Source of the DNA: CBFHSF01 sp965658445
GTDB taxonomy: Bacteria > Bacteroidota > Bacteroidia > Flavobacteriales > Schleiferiaceae
Direction: 5' to 3'
DNA: 64,000 nucleotides
Assembly (NCBI GenBank): GCA_965658445.1
Contig: CBFHSF010000006.1
Span: 91,232-155,231 of the forward strand
The notes below the pieces were generated by a model. The model had not been told where the DNA came from and made no database searches. It saw only the letters and a program-made list of their open reading frames with translations. Each line of letters opens with the position of its first letter. Within the stretch, counting starts at the first letter, position 1. Made by a program: the position numbers and the translations under genes. Below, one piece after another: positions 46,052-54,630 of the stretch.

Positions 46052-46579
46052 ATGCCACGCGTACAATTGTACATTGCTCAAAGTTTAGACGGAAAAATCG
46101 CCAAACCCGATGGAAGTCTGGAATGGCTGAACAGCTTCCCCATGCCCCAGGGCGAGGATTTTGGCTACGGATCTTTTTACGAAGGCGTTACGCACCTCTG
46201 CATGGGAAGAACCACTTATCAAGAAGTATTGTCTTTTGATGTGGATTGGCCGTACACTCCAAAACCAGTGGCTATTTTTACGTCCAACCCAAATTTGGAA
46301 ACCCCTACTCCTGAAACATCCGTTTGGTCTTCCGGAATTTCAGAATACCTAGAAAGCCTCCCAAAGGACGCAGTGATCTGGCTCGTGGGTGGAAGTCGCC
46401 TCATTGCTGATTTTCTCAAACACAAATCGGTAGATGACTTCATAATCACCACCCTCCCCAGAATTATTGGAGCGGGGATTCCCTTGTTTCAATACGATGG
46501 AGATGTACAAGATTTTAAACTCGACAAAGTAGACACCTTTGACAATGGAATTGTGAACTCCTATTATTCAAGGAAATAA
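46052..46579 (+). CDS. Dihydrofolate-reductase-fold protein (RibD C-terminal family)
   Basis: 175 residues starting RVQLYIAQSLDGKIAKPDG, the standard opening of RibD-C/DHFR-like reductases. HLCMGRTTYQEVL, VIWLVGGSRLIADFL and IIGAGIPLF supply the NADPH-binding core. Members reduce pteridine- or riboflavin-type compounds, but stand-alone copies such as this are usually of unknown substrate. Confidence 0.87.
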   Translation: MPRVQLYIAQSLDGKIAKPDGSLEWLNSFPMPQGEDFGYGSFYEGVTHLCMGRTTYQEVLSFDVDWPYTPKPVAIFTSNPNLETPTPETSVWSSGISEYLESLPKDAVIWLVGGSRLIADFLKHKSVDDFIITTLPRIIGAGIPLFQYDGDVQDFKLDKVDTFDNGIVNSYYSRK

Positions 46580-46694
46580 TTTTTGAATACATTTCTCAAT
46601 TCCTTATCTCTTACCGAACGAGATCAATCATTAACCATTCCATAACTCATTCAGGAACCCGTTTACAACACCACGCAAAACATACCTAAACCCA

Positions 46695-47042
46695 ATGAAA
46701 ACCTTCCTATTGACTAATCACGCGCCGGCAGAGATTCTTAAACGCTCTCCGGATACTTCTGCAGAAGAAGCGGTAGCTGCAAGCGAAAAGAGCATGCAGG
46801 AATGGAGGGATTGGGCTAAGCGTTGTGGAGAGCAACTCATTGACTTTGGCCTCCCCACGACCAATGGCCAAGCCCTTCACACCAATGGGAGCCTTTCTGT
46901 CAGGGATAAAGACTTCGTGGGATATTCCCTGGTCAAAGCCAACGATTTAGAGGGTGTAAGCGTGCTATTAAAGGGACATCCTCACCTATCGTGGAATGAT
47001 GCCTGCACCATTGAAATTCATGAAACCATGGCATTGCCATGA
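46695..47042 (+). CDS. YCII-related domain protein
   Basis: 115 residues. The ferredoxin-like fold of YCII/DGPF-type proteins is indicated by the small size and the C-terminal pattern GYSLVKANDLEGVSVLLKGHPHL followed by IEIHETMAL. These small dimeric proteins are often associated with sigma factors or act as minor enzymes. No sigma factor gene lies nearby. Cytosolic, function unknown. Confidence 0.72.
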   Translation: MKTFLLTNHAPAEILKRSPDTSAEEAVAASEKSMQEWRDWAKRCGEQLIDFGLPTTNGQALHTNGSLSVRDKDFVGYSLVKANDLEGVSVLLKGHPHLSWNDACTIEIHETMALP

Positions 47043-47129
47043 TAGAATAAAACATTCAAAACTGACGAAAAAACCACGACATCAAATCAAAAGACACCAA
47101 ACCAAATAACCACCAAATTCCACCAAAAG

Positions 47130-47630
47130 ATGAAACGTTCCCTGTTACTAGGGTTGAGCTGCTCATTGACAATTTACCTGACGAGATGCGAAACACCTTC
47201 TCATGAAACCCGCTCATGGTCTCCACATGCCCGAGATTTTCTAACCTTGGCAGAAGGAGAACTCCACGTAGACTTTGCGGAAGAACTTGCACTCCTACAC
47301 AGTAAAACACAATGGGATCACCCTCATTACCTGAGTTCACAACATACTATGGAATACCTAGTAGATTTTATTGAAGATCTAGATACTACTGAGTTTTTTG
47401 CCTACCATCAAACGAGAGATGCCTTTCAATTTAAGAATCAGCATCCCAATGACACTACAGTATGTCCAGATATGCTAGAGGTAGAGTACATTGAAAAGTC
47501 ACAAACCTTTAAGCTTTCTATAGATCACAGTGTTTGGGACAGCACGGGCTGTGTAAACACCTTCACAGTATACTGGATTAAAATTCATCCCGAAGAAGTC
47601 ACTATTTTAGCCATGAATGAACCCACCTAA
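47130..47630 (+). CDS. Hypothetical lipoprotein
   Basis: 166 residues with a possible lipobox LTRC (Cys20). Arg before Cys is unusual but tolerated. The rest is soluble with His and aromatic residues (WDHPHYLSSQHTMEYLV) and two further cysteines that could form a disulfide. The family is not recognised. The next gene begins 10 bases later and is also a lipoprotein. Confidence 0.6.
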   Translation: MKRSLLLGLSCSLTIYLTRCETPSHETRSWSPHARDFLTLAEGELHVDFAEELALLHSKTQWDHPHYLSSQHTMEYLVDFIEDLDTTEFFAYHQTRDAFQFKNQHPNDTTVCPDMLEVEYIEKSQTFKLSIDHSVWDSTGCVNTFTVYWIKIHPEEVTILAMNEPT

Positions 47631-47640
47631 ATTAACGTTC

Positions 47641-48402
47641 ATGAAAGACCATCACGTGAGAACTTCCCTTAAGGGGTTGGTTGTAGTATTATCGGGACTG
47701 TTCCTAATCCAATGCAATTCTTCTAAGGACAGTCCAAAAAACCCTTCGAATGAATTCTTGCCCTTTGTTCCCGCGGAAATGGACACCACGCAAGCACTGG
47801 CTTATCGCGAAAAAATGGTGGAAGAATACTTCGGTGAAGAAGACGAAATGAGCATGTCAGGAATCGATGAGGGCGTGACCATTCACGGTTTATCCCATTT
47901 GCCCTTGCGGATTTATTCTACTTCAGGTGAGTTTTGCGGCGCCTATTGCAACCCGTTTTACTCCAATTTAATTAGGTGGGGAGATGATTGGGAAAGCGAA
48001 CAATCCTTGGGTGTCATTGATACAGTGTTTTCTATTGACCCACATCATGTGGCCATCATCTCTAGTGGCTGGGGACGACCCGCTGGCTATTACACCATAA
48101 TCTTTTCCTCTCTTTTGGTTTTAGAACACGGCCTCGATTCTATTCCGCAGATAATTCCCGTAAATCCCAATGCAGAAAATCCAGAAGATTATCTGTTTGC
48201 CGTTTCTTCTCCTCATTATTTATCACCGAATCCCAAAATTGAATTTTCTGGAGATACCGTAAAATATCAATATGCAATGGACCTTCTCAATTGGGAAGAA
48301 AGAGATACCTGCTACAGCGTGGAAGGTGCTTATTTGTTTACTGAGGAAGGATTTTCGGAGATTTTTGAAGAAAAGACCCTAATTTCTAGAGAAGATTTTT
48401 AG
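47641..48402 (+). CDS. Hypothetical lipoprotein
   Basis: 253 residues from the ATG at 47641; an earlier in-frame ATG at 47617 would overlap the previous gene and is less likely. The lipoprotein signal ends at LIQC. The mature part contains GEFCGAYCNPFYSN, with two close cysteines, and strands such as VDTVFSIDPHHVAIIS-like segments (47.9-48.1 kb). The family is unknown. Together with the preceding gene it forms a small lipoprotein pair. Confidence 0.62.
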   Translation: MKDHHVRTSLKGLVVVLSGLFLIQCNSSKDSPKNPSNEFLPFVPAEMDTTQALAYREKMVEEYFGEEDEMSMSGIDEGVTIHGLSHLPLRIYSTSGEFCGAYCNPFYSNLIRWGDDWESEQSLGVIDTVFSIDPHHVAIISSGWGRPAGYYTIIFSSLLVLEHGLDSIPQIIPVNPNAENPEDYLFAVSSPHYLSPNPKIEFSGDTVKYQYAMDLLNWEERDTCYSVEGAYLFTEEGFSEIFEEKTLISREDF

Positions 48403-48425
48403 AGGATAGGGGTTATTTTTGATAT

Positions 48426-49301
48426 TTGCACAAACCCAAGTTTAACCCTGTCAACCCTACACTATTGACAACCCAATCCCCAGCCCGTAAGGCGCTTCTC
48501 CTTTGGAGTATTCGAATTGTACTCTTTTTGATTTTGACAGTTATCTCCCAGACCGGAGGTGTAGTTTATGCCCTAGCTTTGATAACGGCGTCATTCTTCC
48601 CGAAGGAAAAAGTCAGAAGAAGCATGGGAAAATTGGTTTTATTCTCGAGCTTTTACACGATTTCTACCCTTTGGATTACTCCCTATTTAGCAAACGTGTG
48701 GGGACGCGAACCCATAATAGAGAACACTCATTTAAAACCTGCAACGTCTCTTACCTTTTGGCTCAATCGCAATTATGTAACCTCTGAGCTCAATGAGGTC
48801 CTCACGGATGTTTCCCAGAGAGTTTCTGCTGAGAACTCAAACGCTATAGTTCACTATCTAGACGCCAATTTTCCATTTATCAATGGATTCCCATTGCTAC
48901 CACACCTCAGTCACAACGACGGAAAAAAGGTGGACATCGCTTTGGTGTACGAGGACCGAATGGGAAATTGGTCTCCTAAACTTAAATCCAACAGTGGTTA
49001 TGGGGTTTTTGAAAGTCCCATTGGCGATGAGTTAAACCAACCTAAGTTGTGTGAGGAAGCGGGCGCTAAACAATACAACTTGGCCAAATACCTAACCTTG
49101 GGAACCAACAATACCCACATTAAGTGGTCTAAAAAATGGACCAAACAACTCATGATAAAGTTGGTAGCCGATGCCCGAGTGGGAAAAGTATTCTTGGAAC
49201 CTCATCTGGTAAGACGAATGGATTTGTACTACCAAAAAATCCACTTTCACGGTTGTCATGCTGTAAGACACGACGATCACATCCACATTCAGTTGAAATA
49301 A
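48426..49301 (+). CDS. Membrane-anchored LAS-family peptidase-like protein
   Basis: 291 residues, apparently starting with TTG at 48426, as no ATG occurs in the first 66 codons. Two N-terminal membrane segments (about 23-43 and 45-95, the second broken) are followed by an extracytoplasmic domain. There LSHNDGKKVDIALVYED and RHDDHIHIQLK supply the H-x-D and H-x-H zinc ligands of LAS peptidases, as in the murein endopeptidase MepA and VanY. It probably cuts peptidoglycan crosslinks or related peptides. The family call rests on these motifs only. Confidence 0.65.
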   Translation: MHKPKFNPVNPTLLTTQSPARKALLLWSIRIVLFLILTVISQTGGVVYALALITASFFPKEKVRRSMGKLVLFSSFYTISTLWITPYLANVWGREPIIENTHLKPATSLTFWLNRNYVTSELNEVLTDVSQRVSAENSNAIVHYLDANFPFINGFPLLPHLSHNDGKKVDIALVYEDRMGNWSPKLKSNSGYGVFESPIGDELNQPKLCEEAGAKQYNLAKYLTLGTNNTHIKWSKKWTKQLMIKLVADARVGKVFLEPHLVRRMDLYYQKIHFHGCHAVRHDDHIHIQLK

Positions 49302-49319
49302 TTGCCGTATCTTTTGTTA

Positions 49320-49451
49320 GTGGAACAACAACTCATTATTAGAGCGGCAACACAAGAGGACTTACCAACAATGGTGGGACTTTTGGCCGATGATTCACTG
49401 TGCGAAAGCCCTTTCCTTTTATCTTCGCCATGGAATGGTAGCCTCTCATGA
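49320..49451 (+). pseudogene. N-terminal remnant of a GNAT acetyltransferase
   Basis: Starting from GTG at 49320, LIIRAATQEDLPTMVGLLAD is the typical first strand and helix of a GNAT enzyme. After about 30 codons the sequence becomes unrelated and ends in TGA at 49451. The acetyl-CoA-binding part is missing, so this is a deletion remnant. Confidence 0.6.
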
Positions 49452-49474
49452 GGGCCTAAAACTTCACTTGTAAT

Positions 49475-49969
49475 ATGACTCGCGACGACATTGTTTCTCA
49501 ACTTCAACTCCTGCCTCACCCAGAAGGCGGTTTTTATTCGGAAACGTACCGAGGAAAACAAATAATTCCTCAAACGGCATTGGGTCCTGAATACAATGGC
49601 GAACGAAATATTTCAACCTCCATTTACTTTATGCTCACTGAGGATTCTTTTTCTGCGTTTCACAAAGTAACTCAGGATGAGGCCTGGCATTTTTATCATG
49701 GATCGCCCCTTACCCTTCACATCATTCATCCCAATGGAAATCTAGAATCTATGGATTTGGGAATGAACCTTTCTGATGGTGAGAGACCTCAATTTACCGT
49801 TCCCGGTGGTTCGTGGTTTGCCGCAGAAACCCATGGTGAATACACTCTTGTAGGATGTACTGTAGCTCCGGGTTTTGACTTTGCCGATTTTACCTTGGCA
49901 CATCGTCAATCTCTCACCGCAGCCTTTCCACAACACAGCGCGATTATACAGCAGTTTACCCGTCAATAG
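49475..49969 (+). CDS. Cupin-fold DUF985 protein
   Basis: 164 residues matching DUF985 (cupin_5): LLPHPEGGFYSETYRG at the start, STSIYFMLTEDSFSAFHKV and EAWHFYHGSPLTLHII with the cupin histidines, and VPGGSWFAAE. These small proteins have a metal-binding beta-barrel of unknown activity. Cytosolic. Confidence 0.87.
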   Translation: MTRDDIVSQLQLLPHPEGGFYSETYRGKQIIPQTALGPEYNGERNISTSIYFMLTEDSFSAFHKVTQDEAWHFYHGSPLTLHIIHPNGNLESMDLGMNLSDGERPQFTVPGGSWFAAETHGEYTLVGCTVAPGFDFADFTLAHRQSLTAAFPQHSAIIQQFTRQ

Positions 49970-50003
49970 GAGTTCAAAAATTTGAGTTTTTAACGAAAAA
50001 CAC

Positions 50004-50050
50004 TTTGTTCTAATGCGAAAATTAATAGATTTGTTTAATAAGTCTATTAA
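50004..50050 (+). promoter_or_regulatory. Promoter with overlapping TetR-type operator
   Basis: TTTG (50004-50007) and TAGATTTG (50026-50033) are 18 bases apart, close to the Bacteroidota consensus. A long palindrome centred on 50036 spans 50022-50050, with 12 of 14 half-site positions paired (AATAGA at one side, TCTATT at the other). It covers the -7 box and start point, so the TetR encoded just downstream could shut off its own operon. Confidence 0.75.
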
Positions 50051-50064
50051 ATAGGTTAATTACA

Positions 50065-50691
50065 TTGAAATCACCTCAGAAAGAGACCGTTGACAACGAA
50101 ATAAAAATCCTTGAAGCCGCAGAAAAGCTGTTCTTCTCAAAGGGATTTACCGGTACCTCTACGACTATGATTGCCAAGGAAGTGAATTGTAACCAAGCCT
50201 TGGTTCACTATTACTTTCGGACCAAGGAAAACTTGTTTCAGGCGATTTTTGAAAAGAAAATCAAACTCTTTTTGTCCACACTTCTTGCCGTTGGCAATGA
50301 AGAACTCTCCTTTGAAGACAAGTTGAGAAAGAAGATTGAGACGCATTTTGATATGATAGCGGCCAACCCTCAACTGCCGCTTTTCTTCTTCAACGAACTC
50401 AACAGCAACCCCGAACGCATTCCAGGACTAAAGGAATCTATGGGCGATTTGCCGCTTCAGGCCATTACCCAACTCGAAGTAGAGATTAAAACAGAGGTCA
50501 AAGCAGGTCGAATTCGCAAGATTCCCGCACTAGACCTCCTATTAACCATTGTCTCCTTAAATATGATTTTGTTCGTGGCGCAGCCCATCATCAAAATTTT
50601 TACGGGAGCCACAGATAAAGACTTTGAAGAAATCGTGAAAAAGAGACGTGAACAAAACGTCCGCACCATATTAAACAGCTTGAGACCATGA
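50065..50691 (+). CDS. TetR-family repressor of the efflux operon (CecR-like)
   Basis: 208 residues, starting at TTG (50065); no ATG occurs before the conserved helix. The N-terminal HTH reads ILEAAEKLFFSKGFTGTSTT, then ALVHYYFRTKENLFQAIF, standard for TetR. The C-terminal ligand domain is of the CecR type. It opens an operon with TolC, HlyD-like, two ABC ATPase and two permease genes, as cecR does with ybhGFSR in E. coli. A palindrome covers its promoter, so self-repression relieved by a toxic ligand is likely. Confidence 0.87.
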   Translation: MKSPQKETVDNEIKILEAAEKLFFSKGFTGTSTTMIAKEVNCNQALVHYYFRTKENLFQAIFEKKIKLFLSTLLAVGNEELSFEDKLRKKIETHFDMIAANPQLPLFFFNELNSNPERIPGLKESMGDLPLQAITQLEVEIKTEVKAGRIRKIPALDLLLTIVSLNMILFVAQPIIKIFTGATDKDFEEIVKKRREQNVRTILNSLRP

Positions 50692-51950
50692 GAATACAAT
50701 CCTTGATCACCTGCCTATTTACTTTTTGGGGAATGTCCGCTATGGGGCAACTCACCTTAGAAGAATGTCGCACTCGATCTAGAGCCAATTTCCCAATGAT
50801 TGCTCAATACGATCTGATTGCGCAATCTCAAGAATACAACCTGTCCAATGCCAACAAGAATTACCTTCCGCAGTTTAGCATTACTGCCATTGGAGGAATC
50901 ATTGACGGATTCCCATCCTTCTCTCCCGGTGGAGGTAGTTCTTCCGGCAGTGACTTCAACCTCATTGGAATCGGTCAAATCAATCAGGTTCTCTGGGATG
51001 GAGGGATTACCGCAGCCCAAAAGGATATGATCAGGGCGCAATCTCAGGTGGATTTAGCGCAGTTAGAAGTTTCTATTTATCAATTGGATGAAAGGGTAAA
51101 CGACCTCTATTTCTCTGTGCTTTTGTTCGATGAAAAATTAGCCCAGACGGAACTCTTTATGAAAAACCTAGACGTTCAAGTCAACAAAGTAGAGAAGGCC
51201 ATTGAATCGGGAATTGCCTATGCATCAGACCTCAAAGAGATTCAAGTCGAAGTAATCAACGCAGAACAATCCCAATTGGTAATTCAATACGCAAGGGAGG
51301 CATACATCTCTATGCTCTCTGCCATGATGGGAAAGGAAATTCCTGCAGAGACAGAATTTGTAGCTCCCATTTCTCAGTACAACCCCGCCACTGCATCCAT
51401 TCAAAGACCCGAGATCAAGGCCTTTGACCAGCAACTGGCTTTTATAGATGCCCAGAGAAAGATGAACAAATCCAACCTCTACCCAAAAATTGGGTTGATC
51501 GGTTTTGGAACCTTGATAGAACCCGGCGTTTCCTTAGGGATTTCAGAGATAGATCACATTCTCGTGGCGGGGCTCAACCTTACATGGGATATTGGAGGAC
51601 TGTACAGGAACGGCAACAACAACAAGTTAGAAGAGGTGCAAAGATCCCTGGTAGAAAACCAAAAGGAGACCTTTCTGTACAATACCAATCTGCAACTGAC
51701 ACAGTTGTTTATTGAAATTCAGAAATACGAACAACTCTTGGCGCAAGACCAAAAAATCACAGAACTAAAAACCAGTATTGCGCAAGCTTACCAGGTAAAA
51801 TACGACAATGGGGTTGCTACGATGACACAGCTCATAGAGCGTCTTAACGATGAGAATTTAGCCGTTCAAAATCAGACGGTTCACGAAGTGCAATATTTGA
51901 TGGCACTGTACAAGCATCAAACCACTTCCGGAAATTCACTAAATCCCTAA
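50688..51950 (+). CDS. TolC-family outer-membrane efflux channel
   Basis: 420 residues with a signal peptide ending near AMGQ. It shows the twice-repeated helical/strand pattern of TolC proteins: LTLEECRTRSRANFPMI near the start, long amphipathic helices, then FDQQLAFIDAQRKMNKSNLYPKIGL. The start overlaps the TetR stop by four bases (ATGA). It would form the outer-membrane exit duct for the ABC pump encoded downstream. The E. coli operon of this type lacks its own TolC, so the addition is specific to this lineage. Confidence 0.87.
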   Translation: MRIQSLITCLFTFWGMSAMGQLTLEECRTRSRANFPMIAQYDLIAQSQEYNLSNANKNYLPQFSITAIGGIIDGFPSFSPGGGSSSGSDFNLIGIGQINQVLWDGGITAAQKDMIRAQSQVDLAQLEVSIYQLDERVNDLYFSVLLFDEKLAQTELFMKNLDVQVNKVEKAIESGIAYASDLKEIQVEVINAEQSQLVIQYAREAYISMLSAMMGKEIPAETEFVAPISQYNPATASIQRPEIKAFDQQLAFIDAQRKMNKSNLYPKIGLIGFGTLIEPGVSLGISEIDHILVAGLNLTWDIGGLYRNGNNNKLEEVQRSLVENQKETFLYNTNLQLTQLFIEIQKYEQLLAQDQKITELKTSIAQAYQVKYDNGVATMTQLIERLNDENLAVQNQTVHEVQYLMALYKHQTTSGNSLNP

Positions 51951-52042
51951 CGTAAAGACGGGATACGGAACGGCAAGACAGAAGAAATCGAACCACAAAA
52001 ATAGAATCTTAAAAATATACCAAGGAAATACATCAACTGAAT

Positions 52043-52966
52043 ATGAACGCATTATACGCAATCGCAAATCATTCAAAAATCCAAGTAATGGGCGCCTTAG
52101 CCATTACCTTGGGAATGATGAGCTGTCAGGAAGAAGGAGATGGCAGAATGGCCACTGGGGTTTTTGAAGCCACAGAAATCACCCTTTCTGCAGAGGCCAT
52201 GGGCACCATAAAGGAATTGAACCTCCGCGAAGGGGATATACTAAAAAAAGGACAGGTCGTAGGCTATATAGATACCACCCAGCTGCATTTAAGCAAGCTT
52301 CTCTTGGGCAAAAACCAGCAGGCCCTCCTCTCCAACAAACCCGATATACAACCTCAAATCGAAGCCACAGAGAGAGAAATCACCAAGGCCAAGGACGAGA
52401 AATCGCGAATTGAAAAACTCGTTGCCGGGGAAGTCGCTACTCAAAAACAACTCGACGACATCAACGCACAAATTGACATTTTGGAAGCGAGGTTAAAGGC
52501 TCAAAAGAGTTCACTCAACAACTCCTCTTCCTCTATAGATCAACAAAGTGAAGGCGTGGATATTCAACGGGCGCAGATTGAAGATCAAATTCAAAAATCA
52601 GTGCTTACTGCACCCATGGAAGGAACGGTACTCGTTACCTATACCAACGCCGGAGAATTGGCTTCCCCCGGAAGAGCTCTCTACAAAATGGCCGACCTAC
52701 AAAACGTTTACCTCAAGGCCTATGTGACGGTAGATCAACTCAGCAAACTCTCATTACACCAAAAAGTCACTGTTCTCGCAGAAAATGGTGCGGAGGGCAC
52801 GGTTGAGTATCCTGGAGAAATCACTTGGATTTCCAGTCAATCGGAATTTACACCCAAGACCATTCAAACACAGGATGAGCGCGCCAATCAGGTATATGCC
52901 ATAAAAATTGCCATACAAAACGACGGCTTTATAAAGTTGGGAATGTATGGAGGATTTAAACTGTAA
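52043..52966 (+). CDS. HlyD-type membrane fusion lipoprotein (YbhG-like)
   Basis: 307 residues with a lipobox at GMMSC. The mature protein has the biotinyl-lipoyl-like half GTIKELNLREGDILKKGQVVGYID, a long coiled-coil hairpin (about 90-190) and the second lipoyl half APMEGTVLVTYTNAGELASPG, followed by a beta-barrel. It bridges the inner-membrane ABC pump and the TolC channel. Position and layout match YbhG. It lies 92 bases after TolC and 9 bases before the first ATPase gene. Confidence 0.87.
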   Translation: MNALYAIANHSKIQVMGALAITLGMMSCQEEGDGRMATGVFEATEITLSAEAMGTIKELNLREGDILKKGQVVGYIDTTQLHLSKLLLGKNQQALLSNKPDIQPQIEATEREITKAKDEKSRIEKLVAGEVATQKQLDDINAQIDILEARLKAQKSSLNNSSSSIDQQSEGVDIQRAQIEDQIQKSVLTAPMEGTVLVTYTNAGELASPGRALYKMADLQNVYLKAYVTVDQLSKLSLHQKVTVLAENGAEGTVEYPGEITWISSQSEFTPKTIQTQDERANQVYAIKIAIQNDGFIKLGMYGGFKL

Positions 52967-52975
52967 ACCCCAAAA

Positions 52976-53896
52976 ATGACGGCGGTAAGCGTACAAAATA
53001 TTGAAATGTCCTATGGCGACGTCAAGGCCCTCAAAGGGGTGAGTTTTGACGTGGACAAAGGAGAAATCTTTGGCATCATTGGACCCGATGGTGCAGGAAA
53101 GACCTCTTTGTTCCGAATCCTAACTACCCTGCTGCTTCCTGCTTCGGGCAAGGCCACAGTGGATGGACACGACGTGGTAACTGATTACCAAACCATACGA
53201 GAACACGTGGGTTATATGCCGGGAAGATTCTCTTTGTATCAGGATTTATCTGTGAGAGAAAACCTCGAACTCTTTGCGGCAGTATTTAACACGACGGTTG
53301 GGGAGAATTACCACTTGATTGAAGAAATCTACATCCAATTAGAGCCCTTTAAAGACCGTCGAGCCGGAAAGCTCAGCGGCGGAATGAAGCAAAAACTAGC
53401 GCTGTGTTGTGCGCTTATTCACAAGCCCACGGTTCTGTTCCTAGACGAGCCGACCACCGGAGTGGATCCCGTTTCGAGAACAGAATTTTGGGATATGCTC
53501 CACAATCTCAAGGAAATGGGAATCACCATATTGGTGTCCACTCCATATATGGATGAGGCCTCGCGTTGTGATCGCATTGGCCTGATTCAAGACGGGGCCT
53601 TTTTGACCATCAACACGCCCAAAGCCATAGAGGCCGAGTTTAAACAGCCACTCTTTTCAGTCACCTCTAACAATATGTACAAATTGCTATTGGACCTTAG
53701 GGAAGAATCCGAAATCAAATGGGCCTTCGCCTTTGGGGATACCGTGCACGCTTTATTCCACAAAGAGCCCACTGAGACTGGGAGTCTCGTCAAAAGACTT
53801 CAAGAGAAAGGCCAAGAAAACGTAAACATTCAAAGGATAGATCCCACGATTGAGGACTGTTTTATGGATTTATCAGAAAACCAAAGGGAAGAATGA
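52976..53896 (+). CDS. ABC transporter ATPase (matches first half of YbhF)
   Basis: 306 residues. Walker A is GPDGAGKT at 36-43, the signature is LSGGMKQK, and Walker B is FLDEPTTGVD. The usual H-loop histidine is replaced: the segment reads STPYMDEA, where active ATPases have STHYMDEA. In the YbhF fusion of E. coli the first ATPase half also deviates here, as far as I recall. The gene overlaps the next by four bases (ATGA). It pairs with the following ATPase to drive drug export. Confidence 0.88.
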   Translation: MTAVSVQNIEMSYGDVKALKGVSFDVDKGEIFGIIGPDGAGKTSLFRILTTLLLPASGKATVDGHDVVTDYQTIREHVGYMPGRFSLYQDLSVRENLELFAAVFNTTVGENYHLIEEIYIQLEPFKDRRAGKLSGGMKQKLALCCALIHKPTVLFLDEPTTGVDPVSRTEFWDMLHNLKEMGITILVSTPYMDEASRCDRIGLIQDGAFLTINTPKAIEAEFKQPLFSVTSNNMYKLLLDLREESEIKWAFAFGDTVHALFHKEPTETGSLVKRLQEKGQENVNIQRIDPTIEDCFMDLSENQREE

Positions 53897-54630
53897 AAGC
53901 CGTAGAAGCCATAGAACTCACTAAGACCTTCGGGGACTTTACCGCGGTCGACACTTTAACATTTGAGGTGGACCAAGGGGAAATCTTTGGTTTTCTAGGT
54001 GCCAACGGAGCTGGAAAAACCACGGCCATGCGGATGCTTTGTGGATTGCTCAAACCCTCCTCTGGTAGCGGTGTGGTCGCGGGCTTTGACATCTACAAAA
54101 ACCCCGATAAAATCAAAGCGAACATTGGCTATATGAGTCAAAAATTCTCCCTCTACGAAGACCTCACCGTTTACGAAAACTTGAGGCTGTACGCGGGTAT
54201 TTATAGAATTCCCCACCGGGAAATCAACACCAAAATTGACCAGCAATTAGAAACCTTGGGATTTGCCACTGAGAAAAACACCAAAGTAAAATCTCTTCCC
54301 TTAGGATGGAAACAAAAGATGTCCTTTTCTGCCGCCATTTTACACGAGCCCAAAATCGTATTCTTAGATGAACCCACAGGGGGTGTTGACCCGGCTACGA
54401 GAAGACAATTCTGGGAGTTGATTTACGAGGCCTCCGGCCGAGGGATTACCGCTTTTGTCACTACGCATTACATGGATGAAGCAGAATACTGCAACCGCGT
54501 CTCCATTATGGTAGACGGACGCATAGAGGCTTTGGACACACCTGCCCTTCTCAAAAAACAATTTGAAACCCAGAGCATGGACGGAGTTTTCCAGAAACTC
54601 GCTCGTAAAGCCGAAAGAAGCGATGCGTAG
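53893..54630 (+). CDS. ABC transporter ATPase (matches second half of YbhF)
   Basis: 245 residues with Walker A GANGAGKT (about 34-41), Walker B FLDEPTGGVD and an intact H-loop in TTHYMDEAEYC. The signature region reads SLPLGWKQKMSF, slightly different from LSGGQ. Together with the previous gene it equals the double ATPase YbhF, but as two coupled genes. The next gene starts inside its last codons (overlap of 8 bases). Confidence 0.88.
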   Translation: MKAVEAIELTKTFGDFTAVDTLTFEVDQGEIFGFLGANGAGKTTAMRMLCGLLKPSSGSGVVAGFDIYKNPDKIKANIGYMSQKFSLYEDLTVYENLRLYAGIYRIPHREINTKIDQQLETLGFATEKNTKVKSLPLGWKQKMSFSAAILHEPKIVFLDEPTGGVDPATRRQFWELIYEASGRGITAFVTTHYMDEAEYCNRVSIMVDGRIEALDTPALLKKQFETQSMDGVFQKLARKAERSDA

